A stretch of DNA of 49,323 nt from SG8-30 sp964406445 (GCA_964406445.1 CAYORU010000024.1:1-49323), one strand, 5' to 3'; shown: positions 16,758 to 25,907, numbered from the stretch's first letter. The notes: generated by a model from the letters alone, not told the origin. Numbers and translations are program-made.

Positions 16758-18322
16758 GCTTCCGGCTCACCTACGCGACGATGTTCGACCCGCCGGAGGA
16801 ACTGCACCGGCGCTTCGACGAGGCGCTCGTCGCGGTCCGGTCGGGCCTCGGCGCGCGGCACGCGCTGTTCCTCGACGGCCGCGACGTGGCGGGGCAGGCC
16901 GTCGCGGCGCGCCGCAGCCCGGCCGACTCGGCGCTGCTGCTCGGCGAGCACCCGGTCGCGAGCCGGGAGGACGCCGCTGCCGCGATGCGCGCGGCGCAGG
17001 CCGCGTTCCCGGCGTGGCGGGCCACGCCCGTCGCGGAGCGCGTGCGGCTGATGCGCCGGGTCGCGGACGTCATGGAGGAACGCGTCTACGGCATCGCCGC
17101 GGCGCTCTCCCTCGAGGTGGGCAAGAACCGCATGGAGGCGCTCGGCGAGGCGCAGGAGACCGTCGACTTCTTCCGCCACTACGCCGAGGACTTCGAGAGC
17201 CACGCCGGCTACGAGCACGCGCTGCCGGACGATCCGCTGCGCGGCGTACGCTCGCGCAACCGCAGCGTGATGCGCCCCTACGGCCCGTGGGTCGTGATCG
17301 CGCCGTTCAACTTCCCGCTGGCGCTCGCCGGCGGACCCGCCGCGGCCGCCCTCGTGACCGGCAATACCGTGGTGGTGAAGGGCGCGAGCGATACGCCCTG
17401 GGCGGGCCGGCTGCTCGCCGACTGCGTGCGCGACGCCGGCCTGCCCCCAGGCGTCTTCAACTACGTCTCCGGTCCCGGCGGCGAGGTCGGCGAGGCGCTC
17501 GTGTCGCATCCCGCGACCGCAGGCCTGACCTTCACGGGCTCGGCCGCCGTGGGCATGCAGCTGCTGCGCCGCATGGCGGGCGGAGCCTGGCCGCGGCCGT
17601 GCATCGCCGAGATGGGCGGCAAGAACCCCTGCATCGTGACGGCGCGGGCGGACCTTGACCGGGCCGCCGCCGGCATCGTCCGTTCCGCCTACGGCATGGG
17701 CGGCCAGAAGTGCTCGGCGCTGTCGCGCCTGTACGTCGAGGCGCAGGTCGCCGACGCGCTGATCGAGCGGCTGGTCCGCCAGATCGCGCAGATCCGCATC
17801 GGCGACCCCAGCTGCCGCGAGCACTGGCTCGGCCCCGTCATCAACGCCGCGTCCTACGCCGGCTACGCCGGCTTCGTCGACGAGCTCCGGCGCGACGGCG
17901 CGAGGCTGATCGCGGGCGGCCGCCCGCTGACCGACGGGGACCTCGCGCGAGGCTACTACGTCGAACCGGTGCTCGCGGAGGCGCCGCCCGCGCACCGCCT
18001 GTGGAAGCACGAGATGTTCCAGCCGATCCTGCTGCTGCGCCGGGTCGCCGACCGGCACGAGGCGATGCGCCTCGCCAACGACACGGAGCTGGGCCTCACG
18101 GCGGGTTTCTACGGCGGAGCGGACGAGCTGCCCTGGTTCCACGAGCACATCGAGGCCGGCGTGACCTATGCCAACCGCCCGCAGGGCGCGACGACAGGGG
18201 CCTGGCCCGGCTACCAGCCCTTCGGCGGCTGGAAGGGCTCCGGATCGACGGGCAAGGCGATCGCCTCGTTCTACTACCTCGCCCAGTACCTTCGCGAGCA
18301 GTCTCGGACGGTGGTCGAGTGA
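16754..18322 (+). CDS. Aldehyde dehydrogenase (semialdehyde/P5C dehydrogenase-like)
   Basis: 522 residues from ATG 16754 (ATGA overlap with the aminotransferase stop). Catalytic residues: C320 in GGQKCSALS, E286 in EMGGKNP, N186 in APFNFP and K209 in VVKGASDTP. The long N-terminal segment and the F-T-G-S motif at about 260-263 fit the larger ALDH group that includes 1-pyrroline-5-carboxylate dehydrogenase. It should oxidise the semialdehyde from the upstream aminotransferase to an acid, using NAD(P)+. The acid is then a natural substrate for the CoA-transferase encoded immediately downstream. Confidence 0.93.
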   Translation: MSFRLTYATMFDPPEELHRRFDEALVAVRSGLGARHALFLDGRDVAGQAVAARRSPADSALLLGEHPVASREDAAAAMRAAQAAFPAWRATPVAERVRLMRRVADVMEERVYGIAAALSLEVGKNRMEALGEAQETVDFFRHYAEDFESHAGYEHALPDDPLRGVRSRNRSVMRPYGPWVVIAPFNFPLALAGGPAAAALVTGNTVVVKGASDTPWAGRLLADCVRDAGLPPGVFNYVSGPGGEVGEALVSHPATAGLTFTGSAAVGMQLLRRMAGGAWPRPCIAEMGGKNPCIVTARADLDRAAAGIVRSAYGMGGQKCSALSRLYVEAQVADALIERLVRQIAQIRIGDPSCREHWLGPVINAASYAGYAGFVDELRRDGARLIAGGRPLTDGDLARGYYVEPVLAEAPPAHRLWKHEMFQPILLLRRVADRHEAMRLANDTELGLTAGFYGGADELPWFHEHIEAGVTYANRPQGATTGAWPGYQPFGGWKGSGSTGKAIASFYYLAQYLREQSRTVVE

Positions 18323-19173
18323 GGGCTGCGCAGATCACGACGCTGGCCGAGGCCGTCGCGCTGCACGTGCGCGACGGCGACTGCGTCGCGCTCGAGGGCT
18401 TCACGCACCTGATTCCCTTCGCCGCGGGCCACGAGATCATCCGCCAGGGGCGCCGCGACCTGCACCTCGTGCGCATGACGCCCGACCTCGTCTACGACCA
18501 GCTGATCGGCATGGGCTGCGCGCGTCGCCTCAGCTTCTCCTGGGGCGGGAACCCGGGCGTCGGCTCGCTGCATCGCCTGCGCGACGCGGTGGAGCACGGC
18601 TGGCCGACGCCTCTCGAGCTCGACGAGCACAGCCACGCCGGCCTCGCCGCCGCCTACTGCGCCGGCGCGGCACGGCTGCCTTTCGGGGCGCTGCGCGGCT
18701 ACATCGGCAGCGACCTGCCTGCCGTGAACCCGCGGATCCGCAGCGTCGAGTGTCCCTACACCGGCGAGCGCCTCGCGACCGTGCCGGCGATGAATCCCGA
18801 CGTCACGATCCTGCACGCGCAGCGGGCCGACCGTCGCGGCAACGTCGCGATGCAGGGCATCGTCGGCGCGCAGCGCGAGGCCGGGCTCGCGGCGAAGGCG
18901 CTCGTAGTCACCGTCGAGGAGGTCGTGGACGAGCTTCAGCCCGCGATGAACGGCGTCGTCCTGCCGCACTGGGTGGTGAGCGCAGTCGTCGCCTGTCCGG
19001 GCGGCGCGTATCCGTCGTACGCCCAGGGCTGCTACTCGCGCGACAACGCCTTCTACCAGCGCTGGGACGCGATCAGCCGCGACCGCGCGGCGTTCCGCGC
19101 ATGGATGGACCGCCACGTGCTGGGCAGCCGCGACCACGCCGGGTTCCTGGCGAGCCTCCGGGAGGCCGCGTGA
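18319..19173 (+). CDS. CoA-transferase subunit A (glutaconate/3-oxoacid type)
   Basis: 284 residues from GTG 18319 (GTGA overlap with the ALDH stop). This is a family I CoA-transferase alpha subunit: the N-terminus TLAEAVALHVRDGDCVALEGFTH is the conserved start, and HAQRADRRGNV and GYIGSDLP occur later. It pairs with the beta subunit at 19170. The pair would load CoA onto a carboxylic acid from acetyl-, succinyl- or another acyl-CoA. IpdAB, a hydrolase of the same fold in steroid catabolism, is an alternative. The neighbouring aminotransferase and ALDH favour a transferase acting on a dicarboxylic or oxo acid. Confidence 0.9.
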   Translation: MRAAQITTLAEAVALHVRDGDCVALEGFTHLIPFAAGHEIIRQGRRDLHLVRMTPDLVYDQLIGMGCARRLSFSWGGNPGVGSLHRLRDAVEHGWPTPLELDEHSHAGLAAAYCAGAARLPFGALRGYIGSDLPAVNPRIRSVECPYTGERLATVPAMNPDVTILHAQRADRRGNVAMQGIVGAQREAGLAAKALVVTVEEVVDELQPAMNGVVLPHWVVSAVVACPGGAYPSYAQGCYSRDNAFYQRWDAISRDRAAFRAWMDRHVLGSRDHAGFLASLREAA

Positions 19174-19955
19174 GCGCCTGGACGCGCGACGAGATGATGA
19201 CCATCGCCGCCGCGAGGCTGCTCTGGGACGGCTGCGTCTGCTTCGTCGGCATCGGCCTGCCCAGCGCGGCCTGCAACCTTGCCCGCCGCACGCACGCGCC
19301 GGGCATCGTGCTGATCTACGAGTCGGGCACGATCGGGGCGCGACCCTCCGTCCTGCCGCTCTCGATCGGCGACGGCGAGCTCGCCGAGACCGCGGCCTGC
19401 GTGATCCCGCTGCCCGAGGTGTTCGCCTACTGCCTCCAGGCCGGCCGCGTCGACGTGGGCTTCCTCGGCGCGGCGCAGGTCGACCGTTTCGGCAACCTGA
19501 ACAGCACCGTGATCGGCGATTACGCGGCGCCCGCCACCCGCCTGCCCGGTGCGGGCGGGGCGCCGGAGATCGCCGCCCACGCGCGGCAGACGTTCATCCT
19601 GTCGAAGGCGACGCCGCGCGCCTTCGTGCCGCGCCTCGACTTCTGCACCAGCCCCGGCTTCCTCGAGGGCCACGGCGCGCGCTCCGCGACGCCCGCCGCC
19701 GGCGGCGGGCCGCGCGCGGTGATCACGGACTTCGGGCTCTTGCGGCCGGAAGCGGCGAGCCAGGAGCTGGTGCTCTCGGCGCTCTACGAGGGCGCGACGG
19801 TGGCCGAGGCGCGCGCGGCGGTCGGCTGGCCGCTCGCCGTCGCCGCCGAGGTCGAGGCCGTGGCCGCGCCGACGACGCAGGAGCTCGCGACCTTGCGCGC
19901 CCTGCAGTCGGCGAGCCGGGAGGCGCACCGCCGGCCGGTGCGGCTGCCATGCTGA
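19170..19955 (+). CDS. CoA-transferase subunit B
   Basis: 261 residues from GTG 19170, overlapping the subunit A stop and preceded by GGAGG at 19161-19165. The motif IYESGTIGARP places a glutamate at residue 51, the position of the catalytic glutamate that carries the covalent CoA thioester in glutaconate and 3-oxoacid CoA-transferases. GAAQVDRFGNLNSTVIGDY (around 105-125) is also typical. It completes the heteromer with subunit A. It is followed after 28 bases by a second class III aminotransferase, so the unit continues. Confidence 0.92.
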   Translation: MSAWTRDEMMTIAAARLLWDGCVCFVGIGLPSAACNLARRTHAPGIVLIYESGTIGARPSVLPLSIGDGELAETAACVIPLPEVFAYCLQAGRVDVGFLGAAQVDRFGNLNSTVIGDYAAPATRLPGAGGAPEIAAHARQTFILSKATPRAFVPRLDFCTSPGFLEGHGARSATPAAGGGPRAVITDFGLLRPEAASQELVLSALYEGATVAEARAAVGWPLAVAAEVEAVAAPTTQELATLRALQSASREAHRRPVRLPC

Positions 19956-19983
19956 GACGGACTGCGGTCGCGAGGAGCGAGGC

Positions 19984-21309
19984 GTGCTGAACCCGCACAT
20001 CAGGACCGAACTCCCCGGACCGAAGGCGCGCGCGATGATCGAGCGCGACGCGCGGGTCGTTTCGCCGTCCTATCCGCGCGACTACCCCTTCGTCATGTCG
20101 CACGGACGCGGCACCGAGGTCTGGGACGTCGACGGCAACCGCTTCCTGGACTTCGCCTCCGGCATCGCGGTCTGCGCGACGGGGCACTCGCATCCCGCCG
20201 TGGTCGAGGCGGTTCGCGAGGCAGCCGGCCGCTTCCTGCACATCTCGAGCGACTACTGGCACGAGAACATGGTCGCGCTGGCCGAGCGGCTCGCCGCCCT
20301 GGCGCCGATGGGCGAGCCGGTGCTCTCCTTCCTGTGCCAGTCCGGCACCGAGTCGGTGGAGGGCGCGCTCAAGCTCGCGCGCTACGTCACGGGACGGCCG
20401 CGGTTCATCGGCTTCCTCGGCGGCTTCCACGGGCGGACGATGGGCTCGCTGTCCTTCACCTCGAGCAAGTACACGCAGCAGAGGGGCTTCGCGCCGACGA
20501 TGCCGGGGGTCACGCACGTGCCCTATCCGAACCCTTACCGGCCGCTGCTCGCCGGCGCCGACCAGGGCCAGGCCGTGCTCGCCTACATCCGCATGCTGTT
20601 CGAGCGCAACCTGCCGCCGTCCGAGGTGGCCGCGATCCTGGTCGAGCCCATCCAGGGCGAGGGCGGGTACATCGTGCCACCGGACGGATTCCTCGCGGGC
20701 CTGCGCGCGCTGTGCGACGAGCACGGGATCCTGCTCGTCTTCGACGAGGTGCAGTCCGGCGTCGGGCGGACGGGGCGCATCTGGGCGAGCGAGCACTGGG
20801 GCGTGGCGCCGGACGTCATGACGAGCGCCAAGGGCCTGGGCTCGGGACTGCCCATCGGCGCCGTGATCGCGAAGCGACGGGTGATGCAGCACTGGCAGCG
20901 CGGCGCGCACGGCAACACCTACGGCGGCAACCCGGTCACCTGCGCGGCGGCGATCGCGACCCTCGACCTGGTGCGCGGCGGCCTGGCGGACAACGCCGTT
21001 CGGGAGGGTGCGCACTTCATGCAGCGCCTCGGAGCGCTGCAGCGCGACTACCCGTGCATCGGCGAGGTCCGGGGCAAGGGCCTGATGATCGGCATGGAGC
21101 TGATCGAGGCGGACGCGGAGCGGACGCCGGCGCGCGCGCTGTGCGACGCCGTCGTCACCCGCGCCTATCACAATGGGCTGATCCTGCTCACCTGCGGCGC
21201 CAGCACCGTGCGCTTCATGCCGCCGCTGTCGGTGAGCGCGGCGGAGATCGACGAGGCGGTCGCGCTGCTCCGGACGAGCCTCGACGAGGCGTTGGCGGCA
21301 AGGGGCTGA
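19984..21309 (+). CDS. Class III aminotransferase (4-aminobutyrate/broad omega type)
   Basis: 441 residues from GTG 19984. The PLP lysine is K283 in TSAKGLGSGLP and the ring-nitrogen aspartate is D254 in LVFDEVQSGVGRTG. GGFHGRTMGSLSFT (146-159) and NTYGGNP complete the signature shared with 4-aminobutyrate and acetylornithine aminotransferases. It is the second aminotransferase in about 6 kb and not a close copy of the first, so the two probably act on different amino acids or in series. It lies 28 bases after the CoA-transferase and only 3 bases before the S9 peptidase gene. Confidence 0.92.
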   Translation: MLNPHIRTELPGPKARAMIERDARVVSPSYPRDYPFVMSHGRGTEVWDVDGNRFLDFASGIAVCATGHSHPAVVEAVREAAGRFLHISSDYWHENMVALAERLAALAPMGEPVLSFLCQSGTESVEGALKLARYVTGRPRFIGFLGGFHGRTMGSLSFTSSKYTQQRGFAPTMPGVTHVPYPNPYRPLLAGADQGQAVLAYIRMLFERNLPPSEVAAILVEPIQGEGGYIVPPDGFLAGLRALCDEHGILLVFDEVQSGVGRTGRIWASEHWGVAPDVMTSAKGLGSGLPIGAVIAKRRVMQHWQRGAHGNTYGGNPVTCAAAIATLDLVRGGLADNAVREGAHFMQRLGALQRDYPCIGEVRGKGLMIGMELIEADAERTPARALCDAVVTRAYHNGLILLTCGASTVRFMPPLSVSAAEIDEAVALLRTSLDEALAARG

Positions 21310-21312
21310 GGC

Positions 21313-23331
21313 ATGCAGGAACACATGCGCGCGACACGAGCTGCGATGCTGGCGGGGATCCTGGCGCTGTGGGCCGCCCTGCCGGCCCTGGGCGGGACGG
21401 CGACCGAGGGCATCGGGCCCGAGGACCTCGACCTGATCGAGGACGTCGCCGAGCCTGACTTCTCGCCCGACGGCGAGGACCTGGTCTACAGCGTCAGCGT
21501 CGTCGAGCGCGAGGCCGACCGTCGGCAGTCGGACCTCTGGCGCGTCCGCTACGCGACCGGCGAGCGCACGCGACTCACCTGGACGCGGGAGCACAGCGAG
21601 TGGCAGCCGCGCCATGCGCCGGACGGCAGCAGCATCGCCTTCCTGTCCGATCGCGGCGGCGAGGACGCGGTCACCCAGGTCTGGCTGCTGCCCGCCGGCG
21701 GGGGCGAAGCGCGTGCGCTGACGGACTTCCCGGGCGGCGTGCAGGATTTCGCCTGGGCGCCCGACGGCCGGCGCCTCGCGGTCATCGCGCTGGACCCCGA
21801 ACGGCCGGCAGCCGGGGAGAAGCCGAAGCAGCTGCCGCCGGTCGTGATCGACCGCTACTACTTCAAGGAGGACATCTCCGGCTACCTCGGTCGCCGCCGC
21901 CAGCACCTGTACGTGTTCGACCTCGGCACCGGCACGGCCGAGCTGCTGACGCCGGGCGAGCACGACGAGTACCTGCCGGCCTGGTCACCCGACGGCAGCG
22001 GCATCGCCTACGTGACCAAGCGGGGCGCGGATGCCGATCGGCACTTCAACTTCGACCTGTACGTCATCGAGCCGCGCGCGGGCGCGGTCGAGCGGCAGGT
22101 GACGCGCTTCGAAGGCGCGGACCTCTCGCCGGACTGGCTGACGTACCCCGCCTGGTCCCCCGACGGCACGCGGATCGCCTACCTGCAGGGCGGCGAGGAT
22201 CGCTGGATCTACTACTCGACCTACCAGCTCGCCGTGGTGGACGTGGCGACGGGCGCGACGCGCCTGCCGGCGCCGATCGACCGGCCCTTCAGCCGGCTGC
22301 GCTGGGGCCCCGACGGGCGCAGCGTCTACGCGCTCGTCGAGGAGAGCCGCGTCACGCGCCTCTCGCGCATCGACCTCGCGAGCGGCCGGGTGACGCCGCT
22401 CACGCGCGGCGCCCGCTTCGACGTGGATTTCGCCCTGCGCGGCAAGCGCCTCGCGGTCCTCGGCGGCGACGACCATCGCCCGCCGGGACTGTTCGCGGTC
22501 GAGCCGCGCGGACTGCGGCCGCTCGGCGAACACAACGCCTGGCTCGACGGGCGCCGCCTCGCGCCGGTGGAGGACTTCAGCTTCAGGAGCGCCGATGGGA
22601 CCCCGGTCGACGGCCTGCTGGTGAAGCCGCTCGACTACGTCCCCGGGCGCCGGTACCCGGCGATCCTCAGGCTGCACGGCGGGCCGGTGTACCAGTTCAG
22701 CCACGAGTTCATGGCGGACTGGCAGGCCTACGCGGCCCGCGGCTACGTGGTCATCGCGCCGAATCCGCGCGGCAGCTCGGGCCGGGGCTTCGACTTCGCG
22801 CGTGCGATCTACGCGGACTGGGGCCGCAAGGACGTGCAGGACGTGCTGGCCGCGGTGGATCACGTGGTCGCCGCGGGCATCGCCGATCCCGACCGGCTCG
22901 GCGTCGGCGGCCGCAGCTACGGCGGCATCCTCACGAACTACGTCATCGCGAGCGACGGACGCTTCAAGGCGGCGGTGAGCGGGGCGGGAGCGTCGAACTT
23001 CCTCGGCTTCTACGGCCACGACATGTACGTGCGCGAGTACGATCACGAGCTCGGGCCGCCGTGGGCGAACCGCGAGCTGTGGGAGCGCCTCAGCTACCCG
23101 TTCCTGCAGGCCGGGCGGATCTCGACGCCGACGCTCTTCTATTGCACGGAGAAGGACTTCAACGTGCCCTGCCTGGGGTCCGAGCAGATGTACCAGGCGC
23201 TCAGGACACGCGGCGTGCCGACGCAGCTCGTGATCTACCCGGGCGAGCACCACGCGCTCTCGGTGCCGAGCTACCTGCGCGACCGGCTCGAGCGGCACAT
23301 CGGGTGGTATGACGGGTACTTGAAGCCGTGA
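21313..23331 (+). CDS. Exported S9 prolyl-oligopeptidase-family peptidase
   Basis: 672 residues from ATG 21313, with AGGGG upstream; an in-frame Met four codons later is an alternative. A signal peptide is likely (residues 1-28). The first 400 residues hold several propeller repeats (DFSPDGEDLVYS, AWAPDGRRLAV, AWSPDGTRIAY), and the C-terminal alpha/beta-hydrolase carries the triad: S535 in GGRSYGGI, D615 in TEKDFNVP and H647 in PGEHHAL. It should cleave short peptides in the periplasm, as dipeptidyl- or acyl-aminoacyl-peptidases do. A heptamer repeat overlaps its stop codon. Confidence 0.93.
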   Translation: MQEHMRATRAAMLAGILALWAALPALGGTATEGIGPEDLDLIEDVAEPDFSPDGEDLVYSVSVVEREADRRQSDLWRVRYATGERTRLTWTREHSEWQPRHAPDGSSIAFLSDRGGEDAVTQVWLLPAGGGEARALTDFPGGVQDFAWAPDGRRLAVIALDPERPAAGEKPKQLPPVVIDRYYFKEDISGYLGRRRQHLYVFDLGTGTAELLTPGEHDEYLPAWSPDGSGIAYVTKRGADADRHFNFDLYVIEPRAGAVERQVTRFEGADLSPDWLTYPAWSPDGTRIAYLQGGEDRWIYYSTYQLAVVDVATGATRLPAPIDRPFSRLRWGPDGRSVYALVEESRVTRLSRIDLASGRVTPLTRGARFDVDFALRGKRLAVLGGDDHRPPGLFAVEPRGLRPLGEHNAWLDGRRLAPVEDFSFRSADGTPVDGLLVKPLDYVPGRRYPAILRLHGGPVYQFSHEFMADWQAYAARGYVVIAPNPRGSSGRGFDFARAIYADWGRKDVQDVLAAVDHVVAAGIADPDRLGVGGRSYGGILTNYVIASDGRFKAAVSGAGASNFLGFYGHDMYVREYDHELGPPWANRELWERLSYPFLQAGRISTPTLFYCTEKDFNVPCLGSEQMYQALRTRGVPTQLVIYPGEHHALSVPSYLRDRLERHIGWYDGYLKP

Positions 23332-23354
23332 GCCGTGAGCCGTGAGCCGTGAGC
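23324..23354 (+). repeat. Heptamer tandem repeat, 4.4 copies of AGCCGTG
   Basis: Four perfect copies of the 7-mer AGCCGTG plus AGC run from 23324 to 23354, beginning inside the last codons of the S9 peptidase and covering its stop. Units slipping by 7 would shift the reading frame, but the TGA recurs in every unit. A second, different heptamer array lies at 49057-49084. Confidence 0.9.
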
Positions 23355-23383
23355 AGAGCGCAAAGAGCGATACGCCGCCGGGG

Positions 23384-24541
23384 TCAGGGCGGCGGGCGCA
23401 GGCGGCCGTACTGCGCGAGCAGGCGGACCAGCGCGTCCTGTGGCAGGGCCCTGGCGTAGCGGCCCGCTGTACCCTGCATGTCGCGCGCCGCGACCATGGC
23501 GTTGACGATGGCTTCCTCGGTCGCCTGGACCGTGGCCGCGAACAGCGGGTCGAGGAAGTCGTTGCCGAGCGAGGCGGACTGGGCGAGCGGGGCCCCGCGC
23601 AGCGCGGCGGCATTGGCGGTGGAAAAGGCGAGGAACAGGTCGCCCGAGCCGTTGCCGGCGATGCTGCCCATGCGCCCGAGCCCGAGCGCGGCGCGGCGCG
23701 CCACGCGCTTCAGCTGGTGCGGCAGCAGCGGCGCGTCCGTGGCCACGACGATGACGATCGAGCCCGTGTCGCCCGCGGCCGGGTCATCTTCGCTGTAGAT
23801 CCGGTGCTCGCGCAGGTGCTGGCCGACCGGCACGCCCGCGATCCGCAGGCCGTCGCGCAGGCCGTAGTTGGCCTGCACCAGCACCCCGACCGTGTACTCG
23901 CCGCCGCCGGCCGCCGCGCGCCGCGAGGCGGTGCCGATGCCGCACTTGAACTCGTGGCAGATCATGCCCGTGCCGCCACCGACGCTGCCCTCGGCCACCG
24001 GGCCGGGCCTCGCACCCTCGATCGCGCGGAAGACGTGCTCGGGCTTGACGTGGAAACCGTTGATGTCGTTCAGGTGACCGTCCCAGGTCTCGGCGACCAC
24101 CGGCAGCGACCACCAGTACCCGGAGGCGTCCGCGCCGCCGGCGCGGACGCGCCAGGCGATCACCGCGTCGCGCGCGACGCCGACGCTGTGGGTGTTGGTG
24201 AGCACGACCGGACCCTCCAGCTGGCCCGATTCCTCGAGCCAGGCCGCGCCGGTCATCTCGCCGTTGCCATTGAGCGGCGACCACGCGCCATAGACCGGCG
24301 TGTCGAGGGTCGCGGCGCCCCGCGGCAGGAGGACCGTCACGCCGGTGCGCAGCTTGCGCCCGTCGGCGAGGTCCTCGACCAGCGTCACATGGCCGACCGT
24401 CACGCCGGCGACGTCGGTGATCGCGTTCAGCGGGCCGGGCGTCCCGTCGAAGGGCACGCCGAGGTCGCGGGCGCGCGGCGCGTCCGCGCCCGCGGCTCCA
24501 GCGACCAGGCAGGCGAGCAGGGCGGGCAGGCAGCGCGGCAT
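23384..24541 (-). CDS. P1-family peptidase (DmpA/BapA type, self-processing)
   Basis: 385 residues from ATG 24539-24541, with a signal-like N-terminus (about 1-19). The family is the Ntn-type DmpA/BapA group: the precursor cuts itself before a serine that becomes the nucleophile. The site is visible as G260-S261 in DTGSIVIVVATDAP, matching Gly-Ser cleavage in DmpA. NTHSVGVARDA (115-125), EGSVGGGTGM (184-193) and GNGSGDLFLAFSTAN are also family segments. These enzymes remove N-terminal D-, L- or beta-amino acids from peptides and amides. Lying beside aminotransferases and an amino-acid permease, a role in using beta- or omega-amino acid peptides is attractive but unproven. Confidence 0.92.
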   Translation of the reverse strand: MPRCLPALLACLVAGAAGADAPRARDLGVPFDGTPGPLNAITDVAGVTVGHVTLVEDLADGRKLRTGVTVLLPRGAATLDTPVYGAWSPLNGNGEMTGAAWLEESGQLEGPVVLTNTHSVGVARDAVIAWRVRAGGADASGYWWSLPVVAETWDGHLNDINGFHVKPEHVFRAIEGARPGPVAEGSVGGGTGMICHEFKCGIGTASRRAAAGGGEYTVGVLVQANYGLRDGLRIAGVPVGQHLREHRIYSEDDPAAGDTGSIVIVVATDAPLLPHQLKRVARRAALGLGRMGSIAGNGSGDLFLAFSTANAAALRGAPLAQSASLGNDFLDPLFAATVQATEEAIVNAMVAARDMQGTAGRYARALPQDALVRLLAQYGRLRPPP

Positions 24542-24590
24542 GGCGGGCTTCCCGGCGCGGGTCCTCGCGGACGACTCCACCGAGCTTAGC

Positions 24591-24595
24591 GGAGG
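24591..24595 (+). promoter_or_regulatory. Shine-Dalgarno sequence choosing GTG 24600 for the permease
   Basis: GGAGG, 4 nt before GTG 24600. An alternative ATG at 24540 would overlap the start of the divergent peptidase gene and add a hydrophilic stretch atypical for this family. Confidence 0.6.
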
Positions 24596-24599
24596 CCGG

Positions 24600-25889
24600 G
24601 TGCGAGAGGGCAAGGAACTCGGCTTCTGGATGGCGACCGCGCTGGTCGTGGGCAACATGATCGGCATCGGCATCTTCCTGCTGCCCGCCTCGCTGGCCCC
24701 CTACGGACTCAACGCGCTCCTCGGCTGGGGCGTCACGATCGCGGGCATGCTGGTCCTCGCGCGTGTGTTCGCCCGCCTGGTGCGCAGCTTCCCCGAAGCC
24801 GACGGCCCGTACGCCTATGTGCAGCGGACGCTCGGAGAGAACGCGGCCTTCGTCGCCATCTGGTGCTACTGGGTGTCGCTGTGGATCACCAACGCCGCGC
24901 TCGCCATCGGCGTCGTCGGCTACCTCGGCGCGGTTGCGCCGGCGATGCGCGATATCCCGCCGGCCCTGCTGTCGCTGGGGCTGCTGTGGCTGTTCGTGCT
25001 GGTCAACCTGCGCGGAGTCCGCACCGGAGGCGGCGTGCAGGTGATCACGACGGTGCTGAAGCTCGTTCCGCTCGTCGTGGTCATGCTGCTCGGGCTGTGG
25101 CTCCTGCTGACCGACCCGGCGGCCTATGCGCGGCAGGCGCCGGCGACGCCGCTCGCGCTGCCCGACCTGATGGCGGCCTCGACCATCGCGCTGTTCGCCA
25201 TGCTGGGCGTCGAATCGGCGACCGTCCCGGCGGGGCGCGTCCGCGATCCCGGGCGCACCATCCCGCGCGCGACCATGGCCGGCACGCTGCTCACCGCCGC
25301 GATCTACGTCGCCGTCTCGGCGGTGCCGCTGCTGCTGATCCCCCAGGCGCAGCTCGCGCAGTCGAGCGCGCCGTTCGCGGACCTGCTGTCGCTGTTCCTC
25401 GGGGACGGCAACGGCCGCTGGCTGGCGGCGTTCGTGGTCGTGAGCGGCCTCGGCGCGCTGAACGGCTGGACGCTGCTGACCGGCGAGCTGACCCGCAGCA
25501 TGGCGCAGCACGGCACGCTGCCGGCACGGCTCCAGCGCCTGAACGCGCGGGGCGCGCCCGTCACCGCCCTGCTGCTGTCGGGCGCGCTCGGCTCCGCCAT
25601 GATCCTCATGAACTACAGCAGGACGCTGGTCGAGGGCTTCACCTTCCTGACCCTCGTCGTCACCGCGGCGAACCTGCCGCTGTACCTGTTCTGCGCGGCG
25701 GCCCTGGTCGCGCTGTGGCGGCGCGGCGGCCGCGCATCGAGTGACCTCCTGGTGCTCGGGACCCTCGGCAGCGCCTACGCGGTCTTCGCCTTCGTCGGCC
25801 TCGGCCTCGAACCCTTCCTGTGGTCGCTGGCGCTTGCCGCCGCGGGCCTGCCGCTGCTCTGGATCATGCGACGCGGGCAGGGACTCTGA
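24600..25889 (+). CDS. APC-superfamily amino acid permease
   Basis: 429 residues from GTG 24600. About 12 hydrophobic segments; the first contains VVGNMIGIGIFLLPASLAPYG, the unwound helix-1 motif of APC transporters that holds the amino acid carboxylate. FARLVRSFPEADGPYAYVQRTLG in loop 2-3 and DPGRTIPRATMAGTLL around helix 6-7 also match the family, close to the AdiC/basic-amino-acid/polyamine branch. It is an inner-membrane proton symporter or exchanger. It is divergent from the P1 peptidase gene (58-base gap) and probably imports the amino acids or small peptides produced outside. Confidence 0.92.
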   Translation: MREGKELGFWMATALVVGNMIGIGIFLLPASLAPYGLNALLGWGVTIAGMLVLARVFARLVRSFPEADGPYAYVQRTLGENAAFVAIWCYWVSLWITNAALAIGVVGYLGAVAPAMRDIPPALLSLGLLWLFVLVNLRGVRTGGGVQVITTVLKLVPLVVVMLLGLWLLLTDPAAYARQAPATPLALPDLMAASTIALFAMLGVESATVPAGRVRDPGRTIPRATMAGTLLTAAIYVAVSAVPLLLIPQAQLAQSSAPFADLLSLFLGDGNGRWLAAFVVVSGLGALNGWTLLTGELTRSMAQHGTLPARLQRLNARGAPVTALLLSGALGSAMILMNYSRTLVEGFTFLTLVVTAANLPLYLFCAAALVALWRRGGRASSDLLVLGTLGSAYAVFAFVGLGLEPFLWSLALAAAGLPLLWIMRRGQGL

Positions 25890-25891
25890 GC

Positions 25892-25906
25892 CCGGCGATG
25901 CGCCGG
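25892..25906. terminator. Small stem-loop between convergent genes
   Basis: CCGGCG, loop ATG, CGCCGG, between the permease stop and the convergent flavoprotein stop in an 18-base gap. No T-tract. Confidence 0.3.
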
Positions 25907-25907
25907 C

